From: Oscillibacter sp.
GTDB taxonomy: Bacteria; Bacillota; Clostridia; Oscillospirales; Oscillospiraceae
Direction: 5' to 3'
Assembly: GCA_003539495.1 (NCBI GenBank)
Contig: DPPB01000029.1
Location: 1-64,000, forward strand
DNA: 64,000 nt
A program made the translations under genes and the position numbers. Under the pieces are notes generated by a model, which did no database searches, was not told the origin of the DNA, and saw nothing but the letters and a program-made list of their open reading frames with translations. Positions within the stretch are counted from its first letter, which is position 1. Every line of letters starts with the position of its first letter. Below, in pieces: positions 8,752 through 16,997 of this stretch.

Positions 8752-9026
8752 TCCGGGTGACGGCAGAGCCGGGGCAGCTGACCCTGGAGGGACATGCGGG
8801 ATATGCTCCGACAGGGAAGGACATTGTATGCGCGGCGGTATCAGCCTTGGTGCTGGCCCTGGCGGAGCGGCTGCAGGAGAAGAACCTGGTGAGAGAGCTC
8901 ATTATGCGGCCGGGGTATGTGCGCATTGCCATGCGTGGCGCAGACAGGGAGGCGGAATTAGTGAAATGCGGGCTGCGGCAGCTGGAGAGACGGTTCCCCC
9001 AGTGCGTGGAGGTAATTGAAAAATAG
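8748..9026 (+). CDS. Prp-like cysteine protease (prohead protease candidate)
   Basis: A 92-residue homologue of the ribosomal-processing protease Prp (YsxB). The motif GHAGYAPTGKDIVCAAVSAL carries H16 and C28, with the same 12-residue spacing as the His-Cys pair of staphylococcal Prp. In Staphylococcus, host Prp also trims phage 80-alpha scaffold and capsid proteins. Here the gene lies between portal and scaffold and is coupled to portal by ATGA, so cleavage of this phage's scaffold or capsid is the likely role. The true host prp normally lies between rplU and rpmA; neither is in this window. Confidence 0.85.
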   Translation: MIRVTAEPGQLTLEGHAGYAPTGKDIVCAAVSALVLALAERLQEKNLVRELIMRPGYVRIAMRGADREAELVKCGLRQLERRFPQCVEVIEK

Positions 9027-9029
9027 GCT

Positions 9030-9120
9030 GCGTATCAAAAAGTCTCGCAGAGTTTGGCGGTACGGAGCGGACTATAATCCATTTGCCGGAAAATTCCAAA
9101 GAAATTTTCCGACAGGTTCA
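9030..9120 (-). repeat. Short inverted copy of the 4361-4622 repeat
   Basis: Read on the minus strand it starts GTCGGAAAATTTC (hairpin with GGAATTTTCC, 9086-9114), continues CAAATGG and ends CAAACTCTGCGAGACTTT. The long copy has the same two ends in the same order but carries extra hairpins between them. It lies between the protease and scaffold genes. Confidence 0.6.
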
Positions 9121-9190
9121 AACAGGGCCATTTCTCCCGGCGGGGGAGTGATGATACGGGTCGTGGCCTACCACGGGAAAGGATGAGACC

Positions 9191-9778
9191 ATGGAAATGG
9201 AAGAAAACCAGGCACAGCTTTGTGAAGCATCGGGCGATACGGCTCCCGACGCCGGGGAGCAGGAGGACTTCGAATCTTTGATCCGGGGCAGGTACAAGGA
9301 GGAGTTTGACGCCAAGGTACGGAAAATTCTGGACGGACGGCTGCGGGGTATGCGGCAGGAGAATCAGCGGCTGAAGGAGCAGAAGGAGAAGCTGGAGGGG
9401 GTACGCAAGGCGGAGGCGGCGGAGCGCATTGATCGGCTGCGCAGGCAGGAGGGAGAGCTGAGACGGCTGTATCCGGACTTTGACTGGCAGAAGGAGATGC
9501 GAAGCGAGCGCTTCGGGCGGCTGATTTTGGCCGGGGTGGAGCCCCGAACGGCCTATGAGACGGTGCATGGCCGGGAACTGATGGAAAAGGCCATGCACTA
9601 CGCTGCAGGACGCACTCGCAGACAGGTGGCCGGGAGCCTGGCCAGCGGGATGAGCCGGGTGGCGGAAAACGGCGGCAGGAGCATTGCCGTGACAGCCAGC
9701 GATCCTCGGGGGCTCACCAGCGAGGATCTGGCGGATATTCGCAGGCGTGTGCTGGACGGAGAGAAGATTCGATTCTGA
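9191..9778 (+). CDS. Phage scaffolding protein
   Basis: A 195-residue, strongly charged protein with a long predicted coiled coil (about residues 45-105, rich in RQENQRLKEQKEKLEG-type heptads), typical of scaffold proteins that guide capsid assembly and are then removed. It lies directly before the capsid gene and after the Prp-like protease, which may degrade it. The start ATG 9191 follows GGAAAGGATGAGACC. The C-terminal third (RQVAGSLASGMSRVAENGG) is less charged and could bind the shell. Confidence 0.75.
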   Translation: MEMEENQAQLCEASGDTAPDAGEQEDFESLIRGRYKEEFDAKVRKILDGRLRGMRQENQRLKEQKEKLEGVRKAEAAERIDRLRRQEGELRRLYPDFDWQKEMRSERFGRLILAGVEPRTAYETVHGRELMEKAMHYAAGRTRRQVAGSLASGMSRVAENGGRSIAVTASDPRGLTSEDLADIRRRVLDGEKIRF

Positions 9779-10336
9779 GGAAGAGCGCTGGGGGAGATTT
9801 TGACCTTTGAGGACAGGCGCGGGGCGTCCTCGCGATGACGCCGCTTACAAGGAATGCTGAGCGAGGGGAGTACGGATTGCCACACCAGTGACATCGGTCA
9901 CTGGTTCGCAATGACAGAGTTTTTGCAAGGGGTGCGGTGGAGGTCCGGCGGTGGGGTGAGAGGAACGAATCGAGCGCTGCCGATGGCAGAAGAAGCGAGA
10001 TGAGCGAGTGGCCGCGGTCAAAATTTCAAGCGTCCGCCGTAAGGCCGCGCAGAAATTTTGGGCACCGCAACAGAACTGCCCTACGCAATCACAAGAGTTG
10101 CGGTACAGACCCGGCGGACGGACAGAGGCGTCAGCCTCTACGGATGCGCTGCAAGGAATGTGTAAGGGAGGGGCTCTGCCCCTCCCGCTGGCAGGGTAGA
10201 ACCCCACCCCTACGGAAGCATTGCAAGAGGTGCGGCGGCTGACGGGGGGTGTGGCCCCGCAATGACAGACTTTACGAGGGACGGAATCTTCGGAGCGCGG
10301 AAGAAACTGAAAAGCTTTTGTTAGAAGAAAGGAAAG
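9779..10336. repeat. Repeat mosaic between scaffold and capsid genes
   Basis: A 558-base gap without a convincing gene. At 9873-9917 it holds a hairpin repeat: ATTGCC..CCAGTGAC, then GTCACTGG..GCAATGAC, with a near copy at 11627-11672. A second block (10160-10240) has GAGGGGCTCTGCCCCTC and CCCCTACGGAAGCATTGCAA, recalled at 11711-11790. A third remnant (GCAATGACAGAC) is at 10260. An open frame at 9937-10242 only reads through these repeats. The capsid RBS lies at the end. Confidence 0.6.
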
Positions 10337-10342
10337 ATGACT

Positions 10343-11560
10343 ATGGAGCTAAACTATCAGATGTTTGCCGATGTAAACACACAGACTACCGGCGGCCTGT
10401 CCGCCGAGATGAAGACCTATTACGGCATGGAGCTGCTGGAGAACGCTAAGCCCCAGCTGGTACACAACCAGTTTGCTGCTACCAAGCCCCTGCCTGTGGG
10501 CGGCGGCAAGACCGTAGAATGGCGTAAGTTCGGCGCCTTTGACAAGGCACTGACACCTCTGACCGAGGGTGTGACCCCTGACGGCAGCGGTATCTCTGTC
10601 AGCTATATCACCAAGGAGCTGGCTCAGTACGGCGACTACACCACCGTGTCCGATATGTTGGACCTGACGGCCATCGACGACGTAGTGCTGGAGATCACCG
10701 ACCGCCACGGCAACAACATGGGCCTGACCCTGGACACTGTGACCCGCAACGAGATCCAGCAGGGCAATCAGGTGATCTATGCTCCTGTGCTGGGCGAGGG
10801 CGGCAAGCAGACCGCCGTGACCAGCCGTGTGGCCCTGACCCCGGCCTGCAAGATGACCAGCGAGCTGGTGGCCAAGGCAGCTACCCAGCTGAAGAAGATG
10901 AATGCGCCGACCTTTGACGGCAAGTATGTGTGCATCATCCATCCCTCTGTGGCATTTGACCTGCGCCAGGATGAGGCATGGATCGCCGCCCACCAGTATG
11001 CCGCCGCCACGGAGCTGTTCTCGGGCGAAATTGGCGAGCTGCACGGCGTGCGCTTTGTGGAGACCACAGAGGCCAAGATCTTCTGTGGCGCCGACCTGGC
11101 CAAAAATGCCCGCAATCTGGCGGTGAACGGCGCGGTGGCAGCTAAGGCTACGGTGAGCTTTGACGGCGGCTCCGTGGACGCCGGCAGCCTTGCGGGCCGC
11201 TATGTGCTTATCGGCGGTAAGCGCTATAAGGTGCTCAGCAACACCGACAGCGCCATGACACTGGAGGAGGCCATTACTGCCGCTGACAACGCCGTCATTT
11301 ATCCCGGTGAGGGCGGTGCAGAGGGCTGCGCCGTATACGGCTGCCTATTTGTGGGCAAGGGCGCTTACGGCGTGGTGGACCTCAGTGAGGGGACGGAGGT
11401 TATTGTAAAGCCTCGCGGCTCCTCCGGCACCGCCGATCCCCTGGATCAGCGCTCCAGCGTGGGCTGGAAGGGTATTCACGCCGCCGCTATCCTGTACGAC
11501 GAGTACATGGTGCGTGTGGAATGCGGCTCCTCCTACTCTAAGGAGGACAAGGCCAACTGA
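10343..11560 (+). CDS. Major capsid protein, N4-gp56 type
   Basis: A 405-residue shell protein. The N-terminal pattern (LSAEMKTYYGMELLENAKP, then GGGKTVEWRKFGAF, LTEGVTPDG and DYTTVSDMLDLTAID) is that of the N4-gp56 major capsid family found in many Firmicute podoviruses and prophages. The middle domain includes IIHPSVAFDLRQDEAW. Codons here are more biased to C- and T-ending forms than in neighbouring genes, as expected for the most highly expressed protein. ATG 10343 has better spacing from AAAGGA than ATG 10337, in the same frame. It follows the scaffold after a repeat mosaic. Confidence 0.88.
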   Translation: MELNYQMFADVNTQTTGGLSAEMKTYYGMELLENAKPQLVHNQFAATKPLPVGGGKTVEWRKFGAFDKALTPLTEGVTPDGSGISVSYITKELAQYGDYTTVSDMLDLTAIDDVVLEITDRHGNNMGLTLDTVTRNEIQQGNQVIYAPVLGEGGKQTAVTSRVALTPACKMTSELVAKAATQLKKMNAPTFDGKYVCIIHPSVAFDLRQDEAWIAAHQYAAATELFSGEIGELHGVRFVETTEAKIFCGADLAKNARNLAVNGAVAAKATVSFDGGSVDAGSLAGRYVLIGGKRYKVLSNTDSAMTLEEAITAADNAVIYPGEGGAEGCAVYGCLFVGKGAYGVVDLSEGTEVIVKPRGSSGTADPLDQRSSVGWKGIHAAAILYDEYMVRVECGSSYSKEDKAN

Positions 11561-11950
11561 TGGGCCGGCGGGGGCGGGGCGTGAGCCCCGCCCCCGCGCG
11601 AGACAAGGAACGTGGCGCAGAGAGATGCGGATTGCCACACCAGTGACGGCGGTCACTGGTTCGCAATGACACATTGCAAGAAATGCTGTGCGGGGTCGGT
11701 TCGGGCCGTCGGGGATGCCGTCCCCTGCGGAATATAACAAGAGGTGCGGTGGGACGGGGACCAGGAGGGTCGCCCCTACGGAGTATCAAGTAGTTTGGTA
11801 CGGCGGGACGATGGGGGCATCGTTCCCTACGAGATGTTTTGCGGGGCGGGGTGCATGTGCGCTGCGGTGGGGTGAGGGTACCCCGCTCTGCGGATGGCGG
11901 GAAGACAGGGATAAGCTGACGGTGGGCCATATAAGAAAGGAGATTTTTGC
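11561..11950. repeat. Repeat mosaic after the capsid gene
   Basis: No convincing gene in these 390 bases. The hairpin repeat at 11627-11672 (ATTGCC..CCAGTGAC / GTCACTGG..GCAATGAC) is almost the same as 9873-9917. The rest resembles other GC-rich blocks (GTCCCCTGCGGAATAT, CGCCCCTACGGAGTAT). A frame at 11688-11954 crosses these repeats and is not credible. GGAG-type RBS at the end serves 11951. Confidence 0.6.
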
Positions 11951-12154
11951 ATGAAAGAGGAAATGCGCAAGGTTTATCTGCCCAGAGGCAGAAAGAATGA
12001 GGAAAATTTCGTGATCGTGTCCGTGAACGGGCGTAGCTACAAGATCATGAAGGGCGTGGAGGTGGAGGTGCCTGCGTATGTGGCGGAGGTGCTGGAAAAC
12101 AGCCGCATGATGGCTGACACTGCCCGGCGGTATGTGGACACCATGGCCAACTGA
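11951..12154 (+). CDS. Small phage structural protein, function unknown
   Basis: A 67-residue protein starting at ATG 11951 after AAAGGAGAT. It has a basic N-terminus (RKVYLPRGRK), a likely beta hairpin (VSVNGRSYKIMKGVEVEVP) and a short C-terminal helix. It lies between the capsid and a connector-type gene, the usual place for capsid-decorating or head-completion proteins. No specific family recognised. Confidence 0.6.
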   Translation: MKEEMRKVYLPRGRKNEENFVIVSVNGRSYKIMKGVEVEVPAYVAEVLENSRMMADTARRYVDTMAN

Positions 12155-12167
12155 AAAGGAGGACACT

Positions 12168-12539
12168 ATGGGCAAAATGACGGCGGGGCAGGTGCTGGCT
12201 CAGGTAGACAGCCTCCTGCCCAACGCATACACCCGGGAGGAAAAGCTCCGGTGGCTGCTGCAGGCGGAGGGCACCCTCATCCGGGAGGTACTGCGGCCGG
12301 TGGACCGGGAGACATCCGTGCCGGAAAAACTGGAGGAAAGCACCGTGCTGGTGGCCGGGACGCCCTATGACGGGCTTTACGATCTGTATGTACAGGCGCA
12401 GATCCACTACGCTGACGGCGACATGGCGCACTGGAACAACGCTATGGCCCTGTGGAATCGGGGCGTGGAGGCTCTGCAGGCGGAAACACTGCGGAAAATG
12501 GGCAAAATGCAGACGGCAAACTGCCTGCGTCTTTGCTGA
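12168..12539 (+). CDS. Head-tail connector-type protein
   Basis: A 123-residue mostly helical protein. The N-terminal YTREEKLRWLLQAEGTL and the later GLYDLYVQAQIHYADGDMAHWNNAM fit head-completion adaptors that bind below the portal (gp6-like). ATG 12168 follows AAAAGGAGG. It lies between a small capsid-associated protein and the large beta-rich protein. The function is inferred from position, size and helical content. Confidence 0.6.
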   Translation: MGKMTAGQVLAQVDSLLPNAYTREEKLRWLLQAEGTLIREVLRPVDRETSVPEKLEESTVLVAGTPYDGLYDLYVQAQIHYADGDMAHWNNAMALWNRGVEALQAETLRKMGKMQTANCLRLC

Positions 12540-12553
12540 AGGGAGGCGAGGGC

Positions 12554-14272
12554 ATGTTCTTTCCGATGCTAAAGAAAATTGGATTGGAAAAGATGACGGT
12601 GACGGATTTCCCGGGCCTTGACCGCAGGGAAACAGCCAGAATCGGGGGATTCCGTGAGATGCGGAACCTGTGCGGGGAGGGATACCCTACCCTGCGGACG
12701 CGGCAGGCAAGGGGCCTGACTGCCACAGTGACCAAGCCCGGCGGCCTGACGGCGAAGGATGCCCTGATCTGGGTGGACGGCACGCGGATCTGCGTAAACG
12801 GTGAGGCGGCGGGGCCGGTGCTGACAGAGGGGGAAAAGGATCTGATCAGCATGGGCGCATATCTGATCGTTTTTCCCGACAAGGTGTATCTCAATACCAA
12901 GGATCTGACGGACTACGGCAGCCTGGAATGCGAAAGAACCGCATCGGCGGGAGTGGCCATCAGCCTGTGTGATGCGGAGGGCAAGGCCTACAGCGGCGTG
13001 GTTCAGAGCGTCGGGGCACCGGAGGATCCGGAGGAGGGGACGCTGTGGATGGATGTATCCGGAGCAGAGCCGGTGCTGCGGCAATACGGCCAGGAGTGCT
13101 GGACGGCCCTGCAGAATGTGTGCGTAAAGCTGCAGGCGACCCTGCTGGGGAAGGGATTCGCCGCCGGGGACGGTGTGACGGTCTCCGGCTGCGCTGCGGC
13201 AAGACTCAATGGGGAGAAGGTCCTGCAGGCGGCAGGGGAGAACTGGGTGGTCTTCCCCGGGATCGTGACAGGGAACGCATCCCAAGAGGCGGCGGTGACC
13301 ATTAGCCGCACTGTGCCGGAGATGGATTTTGTGGTGGAGAGCGGCAACCGATTGTGGGGCTGCAGGTACGGTATGACGGACGGTGAGGCCGTGAATGAGA
13401 TCTACGCCAGCAAGCTGGGGGATTTTAGGAACTGGAGATGCTTTGAAGGCTTGTCCACGGACAGCTATGCCGCAGCCAGAGGCTCCGACGGGGCATTCAC
13501 CGGAGCGGTGAGCTATCTGGGGAACCCAATATTCTTCAAGGAACGCTGCATGGAGCGGGTGTACGCCGGGAGTCAGGGGGCTCATCAGATCGTGACCACG
13601 GAGTGCAGCGGCGTGCAAAAGGGCAGCGCAAAAAGCCTGCAGGTGGTGGGCGGCGTGCTGTACTATCTATCCGATGAAGGCGTGCAGGCCTTTGACGGAA
13701 GCCTGCCGGTGATGGTATCCCAGGCCCTGGGCGAGAGAAGATACAGCGCGGGAGTGGGCGGCGCGTGGCGAGAGAAGTACTATCTCTCGGCGCTGGATGA
13801 GGATGGAGCAGCCTCTCTGTTGGTATATGACAGCGAGAGAAAGCTGTGGCACCGGGAGGACGAGCTGCGGGCGGAGGGCTTTGCCTGCAAGGGCGGGGAG
13901 CTTTACTGCCTGAGCGCAGAGGGGAAGCTGCTGAGCATGCACGGCGAGAGCGGCGAAAAGGAAACGGGCTTTACCTGGCTGGCGGAGACCGGAGAGCTGG
14001 GGCTGCAGACCCCGGAGCGCAAGAGGCTGACACGGCTGCTGCTGGCAATGCGGCCCGAGCAGGGGACAACGGTGGCGGCGTGGGTCAGCTATGACCAGGG
14101 AGCCACCTGGCAAAAGCAGGGACAGATCACCGGCAGCGGCGGCATACGGGAACAGCTGGTGGCCATACGGCCCAGGCAGTGCCGGGCTATGCGGCTGAGG
14201 CTGACCGGCAACGGCCAGTGCGCTATTTTTGCCGCCACGGCTCTGTATGGGAGAGGAAGTGACCGGCTGTGA
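12554..14272 (+). CDS. Large beta-rich phage structural protein
   Basis: A 572-residue protein, probably part of the short tail or head-tail junction. It has repeated Gly/aromatic beta blades, for example GNPIFFKERCMERVY, GVLYYLSDEGVQAFDG, EKYYLSALDEDG and ELYCLSAEGKLLSMHG, which suggest a beta-propeller. Such proteins occupy the place of tail tubular B or P22 gp10 stabilisation proteins in podoviruses. The start ATG 12554 follows GGGAGGCGAGGGC; an upstream extension to 12452 overlaps the previous gene and lacks an RBS. The end overlaps the next gene as GTGA. Confidence 0.6.
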   Translation: MFFPMLKKIGLEKMTVTDFPGLDRRETARIGGFREMRNLCGEGYPTLRTRQARGLTATVTKPGGLTAKDALIWVDGTRICVNGEAAGPVLTEGEKDLISMGAYLIVFPDKVYLNTKDLTDYGSLECERTASAGVAISLCDAEGKAYSGVVQSVGAPEDPEEGTLWMDVSGAEPVLRQYGQECWTALQNVCVKLQATLLGKGFAAGDGVTVSGCAAARLNGEKVLQAAGENWVVFPGIVTGNASQEAAVTISRTVPEMDFVVESGNRLWGCRYGMTDGEAVNEIYASKLGDFRNWRCFEGLSTDSYAAARGSDGAFTGAVSYLGNPIFFKERCMERVYAGSQGAHQIVTTECSGVQKGSAKSLQVVGGVLYYLSDEGVQAFDGSLPVMVSQALGERRYSAGVGGAWREKYYLSALDEDGAASLLVYDSERKLWHREDELRAEGFACKGGELYCLSAEGKLLSMHGESGEKETGFTWLAETGELGLQTPERKRLTRLLLAMRPEQGTTVAAWVSYDQGATWQKQGQITGSGGIREQLVAIRPRQCRAMRLRLTGNGQCAIFAATALYGRGSDRL

Positions 14273-15033
14273 GCGTGATGGAAATGCCTGCCGCTCCTGC
14301 GGGAACGCTGGCGCAGCAGGTGCAGCAGCAATACACCTACTTATTTCGGCTGGCGCAGACGCTGAACCGAGCTATGGAGCAGGTGGAGTGCACCGCCGGC
14401 GCTCAAGCAGCGCAGGCGCAGCGGACAACGGTCAGCAGCCGAGAAGCCCGGGAGGAACGGGCACACCAGGCGGCAACGCTCAAGAGCCTCATCATCAAGT
14501 CGGCGGACGTGGTGCGCCAGGAGATGGACCGGCTGGCCACGGAGCTGAAGGGGAGCTATGTGGCACAATCGGAATTCGGCGACTATTTGGAGAGAATCAG
14601 CCAGCGGATCGAGGCGGATCCCAGCCAGCTGAGCCAGTATTTTAAATTTGCCTCGGACATCCGGGCGGATGTGGACCGGGTGGAGGTGGACTTTGCCTCC
14701 TACAAGACCGATGTGGAGGGATATATCCGCCAGGGCATTGTGGGCTATGACGGCACCGTGCCCATTATCGGCATCGCCATTGGCCAGGACATCCGCACCA
14801 GCCAGACCGGGGTGGAGACGGAGCAGGGTGTGTACGACGTCATCGACAAGAGCAGCAATATGTCCGTGTGGACCACGGAGAAGCTGTCATTCTACATCGG
14901 CGGGCAGGAGACGGCGTATTTCTCCAACGGCAAGCTTACTGTGGCCCAGATCGCCGCGGACCGCATCACCGGCGCGGGGGAATGGGACGTGAGCTTTACC
15001 AGCGGCGTGAAATTCAAATGGATCGGAGGATGA
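14269..15033 (+). CDS. Phage tail-associated structural protein
   Basis: A 254-residue protein starting at GTG 14269, overlapping the previous stop. The N-terminal half is coiled coil (LAQQVQQQYTYLFRLAQ, then RQEMDRLATELKGSYV). The C-terminal half (TEKLSFYIGGQETAYFSNGK, LTVAQIAADRITGAGEW, FKWIGG) resembles the last part of Firmicute tail-spike and minor structural proteins. It probably links the tail base to the fibre encoded next. ATG 14278 is an alternative start. No enzyme domain is seen. Confidence 0.6.
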   Translation: MSVMEMPAAPAGTLAQQVQQQYTYLFRLAQTLNRAMEQVECTAGAQAAQAQRTTVSSREAREERAHQAATLKSLIIKSADVVRQEMDRLATELKGSYVAQSEFGDYLERISQRIEADPSQLSQYFKFASDIRADVDRVEVDFASYKTDVEGYIRQGIVGYDGTVPIIGIAIGQDIRTSQTGVETEQGVYDVIDKSSNMSVWTTEKLSFYIGGQETAYFSNGKLTVAQIAADRITGAGEWDVSFTSGVKFKWIGG

Positions 15034-15037
15034 GGAA

Positions 15038-16969
15038 ATGGCCACCAGCGGCGTTATCAGCACAAACACAAAATACGGCTCATGCTTTTGGGTAAAATGG
15101 GAAATCTCTGGCAGCCAAAGCATCTCTGACAACAAGACTACCATCGCCTGGTCCTGCGGCCTGACCCCGGGGGAGCAGTATTATGACAATGCCATCAAGA
15201 TGTCGGCGGTAAGCATCGCCGGGGTGAAGGTGTACGACGGCGGCACCTACTCCAACATAACGGACTACAAGGACCGCACTTTCGCCTCGGGCACGCTGGA
15301 GCTGAGCCACAACGCAGACGGAACCAAGAGCTTTACCGTGGCAGCCTTTTCCGGGTGGCTGTATGGCAACGGCGACTACACTGCCGCAGCCAAGAGCTTC
15401 ACCCTGCCTACCATACCCCGGGCTACCACGCCCTCTATCGGGCCGGTGACCATCGGCGGCAAGGCGACCATCAGCCTGCCCCGGGCATCCACGGCCTTTA
15501 CCCATACGCTGAGCTACAGCTTCGGCAGCGCGTCGGGGACCATTGCCACCAAGGCGGGGAGCAGCTATACCTGGACCGTGCCGGAGAGCCTGGCGGCGCA
15601 GATCAAAAGCAAGCTCAGCGGCACCGGAACTCTCACCTGCAAGACCTACAAGGGCGGCAGCCTCATCGGCACAAAGTCGGTATCCTTCACAGCGGCGGTG
15701 CCGGGCAGCATGAAGCCCGCCCTGAGTGCGGGCTGGGCTGCGGTGAGCTACGACAACAGCGGCACCAAGGCCGGCGCCATTGCCGCGTGGGTGCAGGGCT
15801 ACTCCAAGGCCAAGGCCACCTTCAACAGCAGTAAGATCACCTGTAAGCAGGGAGCTACGGTGAAGAAGTACTCCATCACCTACCTGGGAAAGACCGTGTC
15901 GGCCAGCCCATACCGGACGGGGACCATTACGGCCACCTCCGCCAAGGTACGCTGCACGGTGACGGACAGCCGGGGCCTCACGGCCTATGAGGACTTCTCC
16001 ATCACGTTGCTGGCTTACGCTAAGCCGGCGCTGAACGGAGTGAAGCTGTACCGCTCGGACGCGGAGGGCAAGGCGGCGGACAGCGGCACGCACATTGCAG
16101 GTGTCGCCACGGCAAAGTATTCCTCCCTGGGTGGGAAGAACCGTGTGACCATTAAGGGTTACTGGAAGAGCGTGGGCGGCAGCTATGGAAACGGCGTAGC
16201 CATGCAGGCCGGGACGACGAAGGTCATCAGCGGCAGCACGGAGCTGAGCACGGAGAAAAGCTATACGGCGAAGGTCATCGCCACCGACAGCCTGGGGAAC
16301 ACCGCCACCTATGAGGCGACCATCCCCACGGAGAAGGTGGCCTTCCACCTGAAGGAGGGGGGAGACGGCGCCGCCTTTGGCAAGGCGGCGGAGAAAAGCA
16401 AGGCGCTGGAGCTGGCAGCGGATTGGAATCTGCATGCAGGGCGATTTATATACATGGGCGGCAGCAAGGCGACAAATGCGGAGAAGGACATATATTTTCA
16501 GACGATGGAGGGAGCCGCAAATCCGCACAACACGGCTATTTACGGCGGAAACGGGGAATCCGCTGCGGCCTGGGGCGTGTACGATGCACAGAACAAACGC
16601 AGCGTGATCCGCTACGATGATGTGGCAGGAACGCTGACGCTGCTGGGCCTGGGGCCTACCAATCTGACGATTGGCGCGTTCGGGTCGAATTTAAAGAACT
16701 TCAGCGGCACGGCCAGGCACTCCGCTATGTTGGGGCTCGGCATCCTGAGGGTGTCGGGAGAAACCAACGTTGCGCTAACGGCGGATACGACATACGACAT
16801 TGCCACTATCGGCGCACATATCCCCACCTCCACCTATGCCCTAAGCGTGTACTGTCAGAAAGACCTGGATGCGCGGCTGGGCTCGGCCGGCACCATACAG
16901 ATCCGGCCCAAGGAGGACATACCCGCAGGGTACGACATCTACATCGCCGGGATATGGATCGCAAGCTGA
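15038..16969 (+). CDS. DUF859-type tail fibre / receptor-binding protein
   Basis: A 643-residue protein rich in Ser, Thr, Gly and Lys with long beta strands. The start (MATSGVISTNTKYGSCFWVK) and the repeated Ig-like sections (about residues 140-210, 220-320 and 330-430) match the DUF859 family of siphovirus and podovirus fibres. The end (from residue 470) has the pattern of a trimerised fibre tip. It should bind the cell surface. ATG 15038 is four bases after the previous stop with GGAGGATGAGGAA upstream. Base composition matches its neighbours. Confidence 0.75.
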   Translation: MATSGVISTNTKYGSCFWVKWEISGSQSISDNKTTIAWSCGLTPGEQYYDNAIKMSAVSIAGVKVYDGGTYSNITDYKDRTFASGTLELSHNADGTKSFTVAAFSGWLYGNGDYTAAAKSFTLPTIPRATTPSIGPVTIGGKATISLPRASTAFTHTLSYSFGSASGTIATKAGSSYTWTVPESLAAQIKSKLSGTGTLTCKTYKGGSLIGTKSVSFTAAVPGSMKPALSAGWAAVSYDNSGTKAGAIAAWVQGYSKAKATFNSSKITCKQGATVKKYSITYLGKTVSASPYRTGTITATSAKVRCTVTDSRGLTAYEDFSITLLAYAKPALNGVKLYRSDAEGKAADSGTHIAGVATAKYSSLGGKNRVTIKGYWKSVGGSYGNGVAMQAGTTKVISGSTELSTEKSYTAKVIATDSLGNTATYEATIPTEKVAFHLKEGGDGAAFGKAAEKSKALELAADWNLHAGRFIYMGGSKATNAEKDIYFQTMEGAANPHNTAIYGGNGESAAAWGVYDAQNKRSVIRYDDVAGTLTLLGLGPTNLTIGAFGSNLKNFSGTARHSAMLGLGILRVSGETNVALTADTTYDIATIGAHIPTSTYALSVYCQKDLDARLGSAGTIQIRPKEDIPAGYDIYIAGIWIAS

Positions 16970-16997
16970 TGAGAACGAAATAAAAGGAGGCTGAATT

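Noticed and set aside
9937..10242. Open frame between scaffold and capsid genes
   Set aside because: It crosses the dispersed repeats, has no RBS and no protein-like composition.
11688..11954. Open frame after the capsid gene
   Set aside because: Built from repeat blocks also found at 10160-10240; it overlaps the RBS and start of the next gene.
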